Origin: Nocardia carnea
Lineage (GTDB): Bacteria > Actinomycetota > Actinomycetes > Mycobacteriales > Mycobacteriaceae
Reading direction: 5' to 3'
NCBI RefSeq assembly: GCF_029868325.1
Contig: NZ_JARWNW010000237.1
Coordinates: 53,796 to 117,795 of the forward strand
Length of the DNA: 64,000 nucleotides
Below, piece after piece: positions 8,358 to 16,114 of the stretch. Positions within the stretch are counted from its first letter, which is position 1, and each line of letters starts with the position of its first letter. The notes beneath the pieces were generated by a model. The model did not search any database. It saw nothing but the letters and a program-made list of their open reading frames with translations, and was not told the origin of the DNA. The translations under genes and the position numbers were made by a program.

Positions 8358-9634
8358 GCGATCTCCTCGGCCAAGGCGCGGATACGGTCGGTGAAACGGT
8401 CGATATCGTCGGGACCGGTGTAGATCTGGGTGCTGACCCGTACGCCGTCACCGGCGGCGCCACCCGGGACGCAGTGCGCGCCGGTGCGGACCAGGAAGCC
8501 GTACTCGGCGAGCACGAAACCCAGATCGGCCGCGGAGATACCGTCGAGGGTGAACGAGACGATGCCGTGGCCGGTATCGTGCCCGCCGTACGCCGGGCCG
8601 GGCAGGAACTCCACTCCGCGGACCGCACGCAGGCCGGTCAGCAACCGATGCGTCAACGCGGTGTTGTGGGCCGCGACCGCGTCCATCCCGTACGACTCGA
8701 GAACCTCGAGGGCGGTGCCGAGGGCGAGGATGCCCGGAATGTTCGGGGTGCCGCCCTCGAGCAGCCCCGGCATCCGCCCGGATTCCAACCCGCCTGCGGT
8801 GAGCCGCACGTCTGTGGTTCCGCCGGGCAGGAACGGGCGCAGTTCCGGGTGGACCCGGCGGTGGCAGTACAGGACGCCGGTGCCAGGCGCGGCGAACATC
8901 TTGTGCGCCGCGAACACCGCGAAATCGGCTGCCAGGGCGGCCACATCGACCGGTAGATGACCGCCGCTCTGGCTGCAGTCGTAGCAGAGCAGCACCCGCT
9001 CGGGCAGTAGAGTACGGATATCCCCCAGGACAGTGGCGGTGCCGAATACATGGTGTAGATGGGTGACGGTGACCAGCCGGGTGCGCGGGCCGGCCTTTGC
9101 CGCAATATCGGCGAGGTCGGCGGTTCCCGTTGCGGTCAGCCGGTAGGGCACCAGCTCGATCCGCCGCCCGAAGCGGGCGAGGGTGTCGCGCAGGAGATAC
9201 CAGGGGTGGACGTTGGCGGCGTGGTCGCGGGGACTGTAGAGGATCTCGTCTCCGTCGCGGAGGGCGGTGAGCCCCCAGCAGAGCGCGACGGCGTTCAGGG
9301 CCGCAGTCGCGCCGCCGGTGAAGACGATCTCGTCGGGGTGGGCGGCGCCGACGAACCGGGCGGTATGTGCCCGGACCGACGCGATCCGCTGGGTGAGCGC
9401 GGTTGCCCACGGATAGGTTCCGCGGGCCGCGTTGGCCGTCGCGGACGCGTGGTACTTCCGTACGGTCTCGATGACGGCGTGTGGTTTCTGTGTGGTGGCC
9501 GCACTGTCGAGGTACACCTCGCCGGCCTCTGCCAGTGCGGGAAACGATTCCCGTATCTGCGGTGGGAGCAGTGTCCCGGCCGAGGCGGCGCGGGCGTGGG
9601 CCGGGTGATCCCGGCCGGGCAGGGAGGACTGCAT
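8354..9634 (-). CDS. SufS-like cysteine desulfurase (class V aminotransferase)
   Basis: A 426-residue fold-type I PLP enzyme of the group II (SufS/CsdA) desulfurase type. Visible are LDSAATTQKP at the N-terminus, the PLP lysine in VFAAHKMFAAPGTG, and the catalytic cysteine loop FLVRTGAHCVPG corresponding to RTGHHC in SufS. Because the Cys is kept, persulfide formation from cysteine is plausible. No suf genes flank it; it is the first gene of a four-gene coupled run with HMA, decarboxylase and cysteine-synthase/rhodanese products, so it probably feeds a dedicated sulfur pathway rather than Fe-S assembly (inference). The ATG at 9634 follows GGGAGCGAGCAGG. Confidence 0.85.
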   Translation of the reverse strand: MQSSLPGRDHPAHARAASAGTLLPPQIRESFPALAEAGEVYLDSAATTQKPHAVIETVRKYHASATANAARGTYPWATALTQRIASVRAHTARFVGAAHPDEIVFTGGATAALNAVALCWGLTALRDGDEILYSPRDHAANVHPWYLLRDTLARFGRRIELVPYRLTATGTADLADIAAKAGPRTRLVTVTHLHHVFGTATVLGDIRTLLPERVLLCYDCSQSGGHLPVDVAALAADFAVFAAHKMFAAPGTGVLYCHRRVHPELRPFLPGGTTDVRLTAGGLESGRMPGLLEGGTPNIPGILALGTALEVLESYGMDAVAAHNTALTHRLLTGLRAVRGVEFLPGPAYGGHDTGHGIVSFTLDGISAADLGFVLAEYGFLVRTGAHCVPGGAAGDGVRVSTQIYTGPDDIDRFTDRIRALAEEIA

Positions 9635-9660
9635 CCTGCTCGCTCCCTCCGCCGATTCGC

Positions 9661-9695
9661 CGGACTGCCACAACGATACCGATCACGGCAGTCCG
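9661..9695. promoter_or_regulatory. Inverted repeat upstream of the desulfurase operon
   Basis: Perfect 9-base arms CGGACTGCC (9661-9669) and GGCAGTCCG (9687-9695) with a 17-base spacer lie 27 bases upstream of the start of the first operon gene. They also lie in the divergent interval with the PNPOx-like gene. The spacing suits an operator or a leader hairpin; which one cannot be told from sequence alone. Confidence 0.4.
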
Positions 9696-9792
9696 CGCCC
9701 AGTGCCTTTGGCAGGCAATCGGTTTCGGGGACCGGCCGGCGTGCTGACGTCGCCTCCCCGGTTTTGTCGGGGGTGCGCGTTAGGGTGCGCGT

Positions 9793-10212
9793 ATGCCGCT
9801 GACTCCCGAAGAACGACAGTCGTTCCTGGCCGAACCGCATATCGGTGCCCTGTCGGTCTCCGCCGACCCGGATCGGGGGCCGCTGACGGTCCCGATCTGG
9901 TACCAGTACACGCCGGGTGAGGACCTGTGGGTGATCACCGGTCCGGAATCGGTGAAGATGCGCCATATCCGCGCCGCGGGCCGGTTCAGCCTGATGGTGC
10001 AGCGGGTGCAGCCGTCGGTCCGCTATGTGAGCGTGGAGGGCCCGGTCACCGCCGTGGAGCCGATGCCGGATGCCCGGCACCGCGAAATGGTGGCGCGTTA
10101 CCTTCCGCCGGATCAGGTGGAGGGCTATCTGGCCTTTGCCGAGGCCGAGCTGGGGGAGCATGTCATCGTCCGGATGCGGCCGCAGCGCTGGCTTTCCGGG
10201 GATCTCGGCTGA
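9793..10212 (+). CDS. Pyridoxamine 5'-phosphate oxidase-family (FMN/F420-binding split-barrel) protein
   Basis: A 139-residue split beta-barrel protein. The pattern HIGALSVSADPDRGPLTVPIWYQY, then RHI RAAGRFSLMVQR and VSVEGPVTAVEP, is typical of the PNPOx-like superfamily that binds FMN or F420. Short actinobacterial members are often F420-dependent reductases or flavin-binding proteins, and no specific substrate is evident. The ATG start is at 9793 and the gene is divergent from the desulfurase operon. It ends 6 bases before the stop of the convergent CBS-domain gene. Confidence 0.85.
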   Translation: MPLTPEERQSFLAEPHIGALSVSADPDRGPLTVPIWYQYTPGEDLWVITGPESVKMRHIRAAGRFSLMVQRVQPSVRYVSVEGPVTAVEPMPDARHREMVARYLPPDQVEGYLAFAEAELGEHVIVRMRPQRWLSGDLG

Positions 10213-10218
10213 GGCGAG

Positions 10219-10653
10219 TCAGTACCCGCCCTGCAGGTATCCGACGAGCTGCTCCCGCTCGGTGGTGAGCTCGGACAGTGCGCTCTTGACGACATCGCCG
10301 ATACTGACGATGCCGGTGAGACGGCCCCGGTCGACCACGGGGAGATGGCGCACCCGGTGATCGGTCATGATTCCCCGGAGCCCGTCGACCCGGTCATCGG
10401 GGCTGCAGGTCCGGACCTCGGTGGTCATGATGCGGGTGACGGGGAATTCCAGCAGCGCCGTGCCGTATCGGTGGAGGCCGCGTACGACATCACGCTCGGA
10501 GACGATCCCGGCGATCCGGTTGCCGTCCGGGGAGACGACGGCGGCGCCGATGTTCTGTTCGGCGAGCAGTGCCAGTAACGCGCGGATATCTGTATCGGGC
10601 CGGACGGTCGCTACGGCGCTGCCCTTGGTGTTGAGGATTTCGGCGATACGCAT
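10219..10653 (-). CDS. CBS-domain pair protein
   Basis: About 144 residues made almost entirely of two tandem CBS motifs (about 1-60 and 70-135): VRPDTDIRALLALLAEQNIG / NRIAGIVSERDVVRGL and CSPDDRVDGLRGIMTDHRVR / GRLTGIVSIGDVVKSAL. Such stand-alone pairs bind adenine nucleotides or similar ligands and resemble mycobacterial hypoxic response protein 1. Function in this context is unknown. The ATG at 10653 (MRIAEILNTKG) is chosen as the family-typical N-terminus; an upstream ATG at 10716 would add an unlikely 21-residue leader. Confidence 0.88.
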   Translation of the reverse strand: MRIAEILNTKGSAVATVRPDTDIRALLALLAEQNIGAAVVSPDGNRIAGIVSERDVVRGLHRYGTALLEFPVTRIMTTEVRTCSPDDRVDGLRGIMTDHRVRHLPVVDRGRLTGIVSIGDVVKSALSELTTEREQLVGYLQGGY

Positions 10654-10779
10654 GGTCACCATCCACATGAGCGCGGGATTACTACAATCCCGCGGCCGGG
10701 ACAGGAATACCAGCACGAATCGGCATCGACCGGACGCCGGCGTATCGGCTGGGGAAAGAAACGGCCGGCCCCGCGGGAG

Positions 10780-11031
10780 TTATTCGTCGTCCAGCCCCGC
10801 GGACAGGTAGGCCGCGGCGGCCAGCCATTGCCGGCACTGGGGCCCGTGGACATCGTGGATGCGCAGGATGGCGCGGGCCTGCCGGTAGGTGAGTACCGGT
10901 GGTTCGGCGCTGCAGTCGGCGCCCGCCTCAGGGGCGAAGTGGCGCAGGGGTTCCGGATTGTGCCCCAGGGGGTGCGTACCGGGAACGCTTCCGACAGCGT
11001 TCCGGTGGGGACTTCGGAATGGCTGGATCAT
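10780..11031 (-). CDS. Small conserved hypothetical protein (83 aa)
   Basis: Not a family I can name. The C-terminal part VLTYRQARAILRIHDVHGPQ followed by CRQWLAAAAYLSAGLDD looks like short actinobacterial proteins that often accompany DUF397/HTH regulator sets (from memory). The ATG at 11031 follows GAGGGGCAACCG, a good ribosome binding site; a GTG at 11046 is less well placed. Upstream lies one of three near-identical promoters in this region, so it is probably co-regulated with the methyltransferase and the 121-residue gene. Confidence 0.6.
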   Translation of the reverse strand: MIQPFRSPHRNAVGSVPGTHPLGHNPEPLRHFAPEAGADCSAEPPVLTYRQARAILRIHDVHGPQCRQWLAAAAYLSAGLDDE

Positions 11032-11124
11032 TCGGTTGCCCCTCACGTGCGATGGTGCGGGGGCGACACTCCGGTCCGGCGAAGCGAGCGGAAGATGCTG
11101 CGTATCGCCCCTCTTGGTGGTGCG

Positions 11125-11166
11125 AGTCTATGCCGCCGTAGCTTACAAATGCAAGTACATCTGCAA
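11125..11166 (-). promoter_or_regulatory. Promoter with shared operator, copy 1
   Basis: Read leftward: TTGCAGATGTACTTGCATTTG, where TTGCAT (11149-11154) serves as a -35, then exactly 18 bases, then TAGACT (11125-11130) as a -10. The site lies 94-135 bases upstream of the 83-residue gene's start. Copy 3 at 14116-14157 has the same boxes, spacer length and flanking motif; copy 2 at 12324-12376 is similar. Confidence 0.65.
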
Positions 11167-11273
11167 ACAACATACGAAAAATCATTCTGGCGCGATCCAC
11201 CCCTTCGGTGGGGCATCTGCCCAGTGGCAGTGCACTTCTCGCCGGCGGCGGGCCGGTCGGGCTTTCGGTCGGG

Positions 11274-12071
11274 CTACGGTTTGCGTGCCACACCGCCGTA
11301 CGCCGGAATCGGCCGGTCGCCGCCGGCCGGGGAGTTCCCGGGATACCACCGATTCACCGCGGTGAATCCGGGCTCGACCAGCTCGAGACCGTCGAAGAGC
11401 GCACGGATTTCCGACTGCGGCCGCGGTATATAGGGCTCACCGCCGATATCGGCGGACGCGGCGCACAGCCGCACGTAGGCGCCGTCGTCATCGGTACCGT
11501 CCCAGAGTGCGAGGTAGCTGCCGGCGGTGGCCGATTCGAGGACGGTGTGGACGATGCGGCCCATCTCCGCAGTGCTGTGAGTGTGGCCGAGGACGCCCAT
11601 GAACATCACCGCCACCGGCCGGGTGAGGTCCAGGATGTGGCGGGCGTCGGCCACGACGATCTCCGGGTGGTGGTAGTCGGTGTCGATATAGGTGGTGACA
11701 CCCGCGTCGGAGGTGCTGGTGAGCAGGGTGCGGGCGTGGGCCAGGACGACCGGGTCGTTGTCCACGTACACGATCCTGGATTCCGGTGCCACCTGCTGTG
11801 CGATCTCATGGGTGTTCTGCATGGTGGGCAGTCCGGTGCCGATATCGAGGAACTGGCGAATCCCCTTCTCGGCGGCCAGGTATCGCACAGCGCGGACGAG
11901 GAACTCGCGTGACTCCGCCGCCAGCGTCGTGATCCCGGGGTAGACGGCGCTGCCCGCGTCTGCGGCGATCCGGTCGACCTCGTAGTAGTCGCTGCCGCCC
12001 ATCCAGTAGTTCCAGATCCGGGCGGGATGCGGGATATCGGTGCGGATGGCGCGCTGGTGCTCGTCGGACAT
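11274..12071 (-). CDS. SAM-dependent methyltransferase, DUF574 (Methyltransf_19) type
   Basis: A 265-residue protein of the large actinobacterial DUF574 group. Hallmarks are the N-terminal IRTDIPHPARIWNYWMGGSDYY, the SAM-binding FLDIGTGLPTMQNTHEIAQ, the acidic VYVDNDPVVLAHART and ARP-like FDGLELVEPGF near the C-terminus. Members are thought to be methyltransferases, but substrates are unknown. The ATG at 12071 follows AGGAGTCCGCC. It diverges from the DUF397/HTH genes, with which such enzymes are frequently clustered, and has a shared-motif promoter at 12324-12376. Confidence 0.88.
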   Translation of the reverse strand: MSDEHQRAIRTDIPHPARIWNYWMGGSDYYEVDRIAADAGSAVYPGITTLAAESREFLVRAVRYLAAEKGIRQFLDIGTGLPTMQNTHEIAQQVAPESRIVYVDNDPVVLAHARTLLTSTSDAGVTTYIDTDYHHPEIVVADARHILDLTRPVAVMFMGVLGHTHSTAEMGRIVHTVLESATAGSYLALWDGTDDDGAYVRLCAASADIGGEPYIPRPQSEIRALFDGLELVEPGFTAVNRWYPGNSPAGGDRPIPAYGGVARKP

Positions 12072-12323
12072 GGCGGACTCCTGGGCGATACGGGCCGGAA
12101 GCGTGCCGGAGGATGCGCCGCGGCCGGCTCTCGGGGCTGGTGGAACCGGTGTCGGTTTGCGACAGTACAAGGCTCGTCGGCGGGCTCCGGGCAGGCGCGC
12201 GGCCCCAGCGGATCGTGCGGTGCCCACCTGCGGCGAGGCCGGTTCCGGCGGCGCCGGCAAGGGTTGCGCCGGGGGCGGTGCGGGGCGCCCGGAGGCTCGT
12301 GGGGGCGCGTCGGCGAACTTCGT

Positions 12324-12376
12324 GCTATCGTCCTGATGTCGGTGCAGATGCAAGAACACTTGCGAGTGCATCTGTA
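12324..12376. promoter_or_regulatory. Divergent promoter/operator, copy 2
   Basis: Leftward, GTGTTCTTGCATCTG resembles the motif of copies 1 and 3, with TTGCAT (12348-12353), an 18-base spacer and GATAGC (12324-12329) leading to the methyltransferase. Rightward, the same DNA reads TGCAGATGCAAG then ACTTGC and TGCATCTGTA, forming an extended dyad 57 bases before the DUF397 start. It could thus serve both directions. The remaining part of the 361-base gap 12072-12432 shows no convincing gene. Confidence 0.55.
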
Positions 12377-12432
12377 AGGACCGGCGGTATGCGACGAGTG
12401 GTGTCAGCAACCATGAGCAAGGAGTAGGTCCT

Positions 12433-12651
12433 ATGTCGGAAGTAACCAATCGGGTGGTCGGAGCTTGGCGCAAGAGCACCTTCAGCAATCCGAGCGGGAA
12501 CTGTGTCGAGTTCGCCGAAGCGGCCGGCAACCTGGTGGCCGTGCGTAATTCGCGTTTCCCCGACGGCGGTGTGCTCTTCTATACCCGCCCGGAGATCGAG
12601 GCGTTCCTGCAGGGCGCGAAAGCCGGAGAGTTCGACGATCTGGCTGTATGA
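12433..12651 (+). CDS. DUF397 domain protein
   Basis: A 72-residue protein with the DUF397 pattern: GAWRKSTFSNPSGNCVEFAE, then LVAVRNSRFPDGGVLFYTRP and FLQGAKAGEFDDLAV at the end. DUF397 proteins are small partners of DUF5753-type HTH regulators in actinomycetes (BldB- and AbaA-orfD-like systems in streptomycetes). The ATG at 12433 follows AAGGAGTAGGTCCT. It lies 83 bases upstream of such a regulator on the same strand, which fits the usual pairing. Confidence 0.93.
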   Translation: MSEVTNRVVGAWRKSTFSNPSGNCVEFAEAAGNLVAVRNSRFPDGGVLFYTRPEIEAFLQGAKAGEFDDLAV

Positions 12652-12734
12652 GAGGTAGCATGGGCCGTCGGCGTGGTGCGCCGGGGAAAGCATTGTGGCG
12701 CACTGTGGGTTAACCCGAAAGCGGAGACGACTCC

Positions 12735-13622
12735 ATGATCGCAGAGCCCGGGAATCGTGGCGGCAGGCAACCCGTCGAGGCGGAACGTGGCCCGACGGTC
12801 CTACGCATCGCTCTGGGCGGCCAGCTACGGAAACTACGTGAGAGCAAGAAAATCACCCGCGAGGCCGCGGGTGAGGCCATCCGCGGCTCGCATGCCAAGA
12901 TCAGCCGGCTCGAACTGGGCCGGTCGAGTTTCAAAGAACGCGATATCCGGGACCTGCTGACGCTGTACGGCATCACCGATCCCGAAGAGCGCGAGAGTTT
13001 TCTCGATCTCGCGCGCAAAGCCAACGAACCGGGATGGTGGCACCGCTACGGCGATCTGCTGCCATCCTGGTTCGGGCAGTATCTGGGCCTGGAGCAGGCC
13101 GCGAGCAAGATCCGCACCTACGAATCGCATTTGGTACCGGGGCTTTTGCAGACCCCCGATTATGCGCGTGCGGTGGTGACGCTGGGTTACGAGGACGCCG
13201 ATACCGATCGGCGGGTGGCTTTCCGGCAGCGCCGGCAGGAGATTCTGCACCGGAACGATCCGCCGGTTGTCTGGGCGGTGATCGACGAGGCTGCTCTGCA
13301 TCGCCCTGTCGGCGGTCCCGAAGTGCACCGAGCGCAGATGGAACATCTGCTCGATCTGACCCGGTTGCCGAACGTCACCATTCAGGTCGTCCCGTTCTCC
13401 GCCGGTGAACATCCCGCGGCGGGAAGCTCTTTCACCATTCTGCGTTTCGCCGAGCCGGATCTGCCCGATATCGTGTATCTGGAGCAGTTGACGAGCGCGC
13501 TGTATCTGGATCGGCGCGAGGATTTGGCACTGTACCTCTCGGTGATGGACCGGTTGAGTGTGCAGGCCGCGACGCCGGAGAATTCCCGGGCGATTATCGC
13601 CGAATACACGAAAGGCCTGTAA
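12735..13622 (+). CDS. XRE-type HTH regulator with DUF5753 domain
   Basis: A 295-residue regulator. Residues about 20-78 form an XRE helix-turn-helix (LGGQLRKLRESKKITREAAG, then IRGSHAKISRLELGRSSFKE). The rest is the DUF5753 domain, with family landmarks WWHRYGDLLPSWFGQYLGLE, LVPGLLQTPDYARAV and FAEPDLPDIVYLEQLTSALYLD. It is the partner of the DUF397 gene just upstream and a candidate binder of the repeated motif at 11145-11166, 12342-12376 and 14136-14157. It resembles the product of 16115-17089 throughout. Confidence 0.93.
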   Translation: MIAEPGNRGGRQPVEAERGPTVLRIALGGQLRKLRESKKITREAAGEAIRGSHAKISRLELGRSSFKERDIRDLLTLYGITDPEERESFLDLARKANEPGWWHRYGDLLPSWFGQYLGLEQAASKIRTYESHLVPGLLQTPDYARAVVTLGYEDADTDRRVAFRQRRQEILHRNDPPVVWAVIDEAALHRPVGGPEVHRAQMEHLLDLTRLPNVTIQVVPFSAGEHPAAGSSFTILRFAEPDLPDIVYLEQLTSALYLDRREDLALYLSVMDRLSVQAATPENSRAIIAEYTKGL

Positions 13623-13644
13623 TACCAGGCGAATAGCCGGCGGA

Positions 13645-13671
13645 GGGGCGGGCGGATTTCCGGACCGCCCC
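13645..13671. terminator. Hairpin between convergent genes
   Basis: Arms GGGGCGG (13645-13651) and CCGCCCC (13665-13671) enclose a second small stem, CGGA-tt-TCCG. It sits between the HTH regulator ending at 13622 and the convergent gene ending at 13709, without a strong T-run. Confidence 0.5.
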
Positions 13672-13708
13672 GGCGCCGAGCCGCCGAGACGGTGGATTAC
13701 GGTGCCCG

Positions 13709-14074
13709 TCAGGCCCGGATGAATGTGGACGCCACGCGCCAGAAGGTATCCGGTTGCAGCGACCGGAAATCCCAGTCGTCGGACAGCGCGTGCACCGTGG
13801 TGACGATCTGGTCGATATCGAAATCGTCACGTGTCGCTGCGCCGGTGGATTCGATTGCGTCGATTACGAACTCGACGGCGGTCTCCCGGGACGAACCGGC
13901 GCGGAGACTGCCGTCGCGGACGCCGAATGTACTCATATCAATACCGTTCGCCGGCTTGCTTATCGGGACAGGATCCATTCGGGTTGTGCTGCTACCGAAA
14001 CGGTTCGGACCCGCCGGGCTGTCCCGCAGCTGTGGCAGTAAACCACTGGCGAATGTTGTCGTCGGCTCACTCAC
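13709..14074 (-). CDS. Hypothetical protein (121 aa)
   Basis: I do not recognise a family. The first half is polar and probably disordered (Ser/Pro/Gly-rich); the second half looks helical: RETAVEFVIDAIESTGAATR, then DDFDIDQIVTTVHALSDDWD and FWRVASTFIRA. The GTG at 14074 follows GGGGAGGCCGC, a strong ribosome binding site, which argues for a real gene. Its promoter at 14116-14157 is nearly identical to the one before the 83-residue gene at 11125-11166, linking it to the local regulator set. Confidence 0.65.
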   Translation of the reverse strand: MSEPTTTFASGLLPQLRDSPAGPNRFGSSTTRMDPVPISKPANGIDMSTFGVRDGSLRAGSSRETAVEFVIDAIESTGAATRDDFDIDQIVTTVHALSDDWDFRSLQPDTFWRVASTFIRA

Positions 14075-14115
14075 GCGGCCTCCCCTTGTTTTCCCCTGTA
14101 TAGCGGTGTGGGATG

Positions 14116-14157
14116 AGTCTAGGTCGGTAGTGCTTTCAAATGCAAGTACATCTGCAC
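14116..14157 (-). promoter_or_regulatory. Promoter with shared operator, copy 3
   Basis: Read leftward: GTGCAGATGTACTTGCATTT, with TTGCAT (14140-14145), an 18-base spacer and TAGACT (14116-14121), 42 bases before the GTG of the 121-residue gene. The sequence from TGCAGATG to TTG is identical to copy 1 apart from the flanks. Confidence 0.65.
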
Positions 14158-14197
14158 GATCGATTCATTGTGTCGTAACGGTTTTCGGATGATCTTG

Positions 14198-14857
14198 TCA
14201 GTCCGCCAGGGCGGCGACCGCCGCCTCGATCGGGGTGTCACCGGAGACCAGTTCCAGAGTATGACCGGCAGTGTGCCCGGCATCGAGTAATGCGACGACG
14301 ACATCGGCGACATCGGCACGGGAAATATCACCGCGGCCGATCCGGGGTGGCGCGAGGGTGACCGAACCCGTGCCGGGGCCGTCGGTGAGCCGGCCCGGGC
14401 GCAGAATGGTCCAATCCAGGTCGCGGCTGCGCAGATCGTCCTCGGCCTGTGTTTTCGCCTCGATATAGGCGGCCCACACTTCATCGGTGCCCGGTGCCGG
14501 TGCAAGACCGGTTCCCATGGCCGAGATCTGCACGAACCGCCGGGTGCCCACTCGTTCGGCGGCTTCGGCCAGCAGAACCGAGCCATCCCGATCCACGGTG
14601 TATTTGCGGGCCGCGCTACTGCCCGGCCCGGCGCCGGCGGCGAACACCGTGGCGTCGGCGCCCTGCAGGGTCGCGGCGAGATCGGTTACCACTGCCTGTT
14701 CGAGATCCAAGACCACCGGTTCGGCGCCCGTGGCGTAGACCTCGGAGGCGTGCGCCGGGTTGCGGATCAAAGCGATCGCGCTGTGTCCCCGGCCGGTGAG
14801 CCGCTCGGCGAGCAGTAGGGCGATCTTGCCGTGTCCGCCGGCGATGACGATGCGCAT
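14198..14857 (-). CDS. NAD(P)-binding Rossmann protein, atypical SDR type
   Basis: A 219-residue NAD(P)H-binding protein similar to YwnB/HSCARG-like atypical short-chain reductases. The N-terminal dinucleotide motif is IVIAGGHGKIALLLAERL; ISAMGTG and TILRPGRLTDGPGTG follow at the usual places for this group. A catalytic YxxxK is not evident, so it may act as a redox sensor or reductase; this cannot be settled here. The ATG at 14857 follows GAGGAGCCCGGT. It starts 22 bases after the lipoprotein gene's stop and may be cotranscribed with it. Confidence 0.85.
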   Translation of the reverse strand: MRIVIAGGHGKIALLLAERLTGRGHSAIALIRNPAHASEVYATGAEPVVLDLEQAVVTDLAATLQGADATVFAAGAGPGSSAARKYTVDRDGSVLLAEAAERVGTRRFVQISAMGTGLAPAPGTDEVWAAYIEAKTQAEDDLRSRDLDWTILRPGRLTDGPGTGSVTLAPPRIGRGDISRADVADVVVALLDAGHTAGHTLELVSGDTPIEAAVAALAD

Positions 14858-14878
14858 ACCGGGCTCCTCTCTCATATC

Positions 14879-15397
14879 TCAGCGTTCGGGCCCGCCGGGA
14901 TTGCAGGCGGCGCCGACGGTCGCGTCGTAGCCCACCGGCGGACGCCAGGGTTCCAGATTCCAGCTGGGTTTATCGGGCGCGATGAGCCGCGCCCACTCCC
15001 AATGGCAGCGGAACTGATCCCACATTCCGGGGGTATCCGCGGCCGGGTCGAGCGTATCGATTTCCTGCCAGGCGCGTTGCGCGGCGCCGGGAAAGGTGGT
15101 GTCGCGGCCGGATCGGGTCGGATAGACCATGAGCCGGGGACCATCGATATTCGAGGTCCATTCCAGCCGGTCGATCAACGGCATCCCGGCGTACGGGTCG
15201 ACGGCCGGAGCCGGCGTGCGTGCGACGGTCGCCGCCGGTGACCCGGTCGGACGCACGGTCGTCGGGGACGCAGTCGTGGTTTCGGCTGCCGCGATATCCC
15301 CTGGCTCCGGTGGGTCCGGAGAACCGCAGCCGGTGAGCAGCGCCGCGCACAGGAGAGCGAACGAACCGGCCACACGGGAGGTGGGGTCGGTCGGCAT
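14879..15397 (-). CDS. DUF2599-like secreted lipoprotein
   Basis: A 172-residue exported lipoprotein. The signal peptide ends in the lipobox LLTGC (Cys at about 24), followed by a Pro/Thr/Ala-rich linker (about 25-68). The folded part, LIDRLEWTSNIDGPRLMVYP to YDATVGAACNPGGPER, has the Trp-rich pattern (FRCHWEWARLIAPDKPSWNL then EPWRP) that I associate with DUF2599. Function is unknown. The start at 15397 follows GGAGCGTCC on the minus strand. It lies just upstream of the Rossmann-protein gene on the same strand. Confidence 0.82.
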   Translation of the reverse strand: MPTDPTSRVAGSFALLCAALLTGCGSPDPPEPGDIAAAETTTASPTTVRPTGSPAATVARTPAPAVDPYAGMPLIDRLEWTSNIDGPRLMVYPTRSGRDTTFPGAAQRAWQEIDTLDPAADTPGMWDQFRCHWEWARLIAPDKPSWNLEPWRPPVGYDATVGAACNPGGPER

Positions 15398-15535
15398 GGA
15401 CGCTCCTGCGGTCGGTTCCGGCGGTACGTTGCGCCGGTGCTTCCGAGCTTAGAGGCCGGGGCCGTGGAAAAGGGGGGAGGCCGCCGCGTGCGCCGCGGGT
15501 TTCCGGGCTGCACGGGGAGTGCGGTTCGCAGCAGA

Positions 15536-15781
15536 TCAGCGCCACAGGGTGTGGCACGGTAGCCGGCGCAGGCCGGGCCTGATCTTGCTGTCCACGGTGA
15601 CCGTGAGTCCCGCATGGACGGCCGCGGAGGTGAACTCCCAGGCCTCGGCATTGGTTGCCGCGTATTCCAGGACGAGGGCATTGTCGGGTGCCGGGCCGTC
15701 GAAGTAGACCGTCACCCGGCGGGTGAGGTGGTCGCGACTGTTGTTGTCGCGTTCGGCCGTGGCCGGTGCCGTAGCGTCCAC
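15536..15781 (-). CDS. Hypothetical protein (81 aa)
   Basis: No family recognised. The sequence is HLTRRVTVYFDGPAPDNALV, then LEYAATNAEAWEFTSAAVHA and GLTVTVDSKIRP, suggestive of a small alpha/beta fold with no signal peptide or membrane segment. A GTG start at 15781 preceded by GGAGGCGTGAATC supports translation. It stands alone between the lipoprotein gene and a 333-base gap. Confidence 0.5.
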   Translation of the reverse strand: MDATAPATAERDNNSRDHLTRRVTVYFDGPAPDNALVLEYAATNAEAWEFTSAAVHAGLTVTVDSKIRPGLRRLPCHTLWR

Positions 15782-16114
15782 GATTCACGCCTCCTTCCGG
15801 GCAGCGTCACCGCCGACGCCGTTGTGTGTAACCCTAAGTCCCGACCATGGGTGAGAACATGTTCCGGAATCGGGTCTGGGTGATTCACAGCATGTGCCGG
15901 GTCACCTCGGGCGGAGTCACGAAGCGCCCCCGCGACCCGGCTGAACCGTTACGGCAGCCGGTGGCGGCCGCGATCCCGGCCGGTGCCCGGTACGAGCGGT
16001 ATCGCAGGGGCGCTTGTCACTGCGGTGCCGCTGAACTGCCCGGCGCGCGAATGTCGTTTACTCCACGGGAGTTTCGTTTGGTGCCCCGCACCGCTCCCAT
16101 GCGAAACTCGAATA
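15782..16114. other. Gene-free interval
   Basis: This 333-base stretch separates the 81-residue gene from the second HTH regulator. I see no convincing open reading frame with a ribosome binding site and no clear dyad. It presumably contains both divergent promoters. Confidence 0.5.

Noticed and set aside
8354..9634. Assigning the desulfurase to Fe-S cluster assembly (suf operon)
   Set aside because: No sufB, sufC, sufD or sufU-like gene is near; the coupled partners are PLP and HMA proteins.
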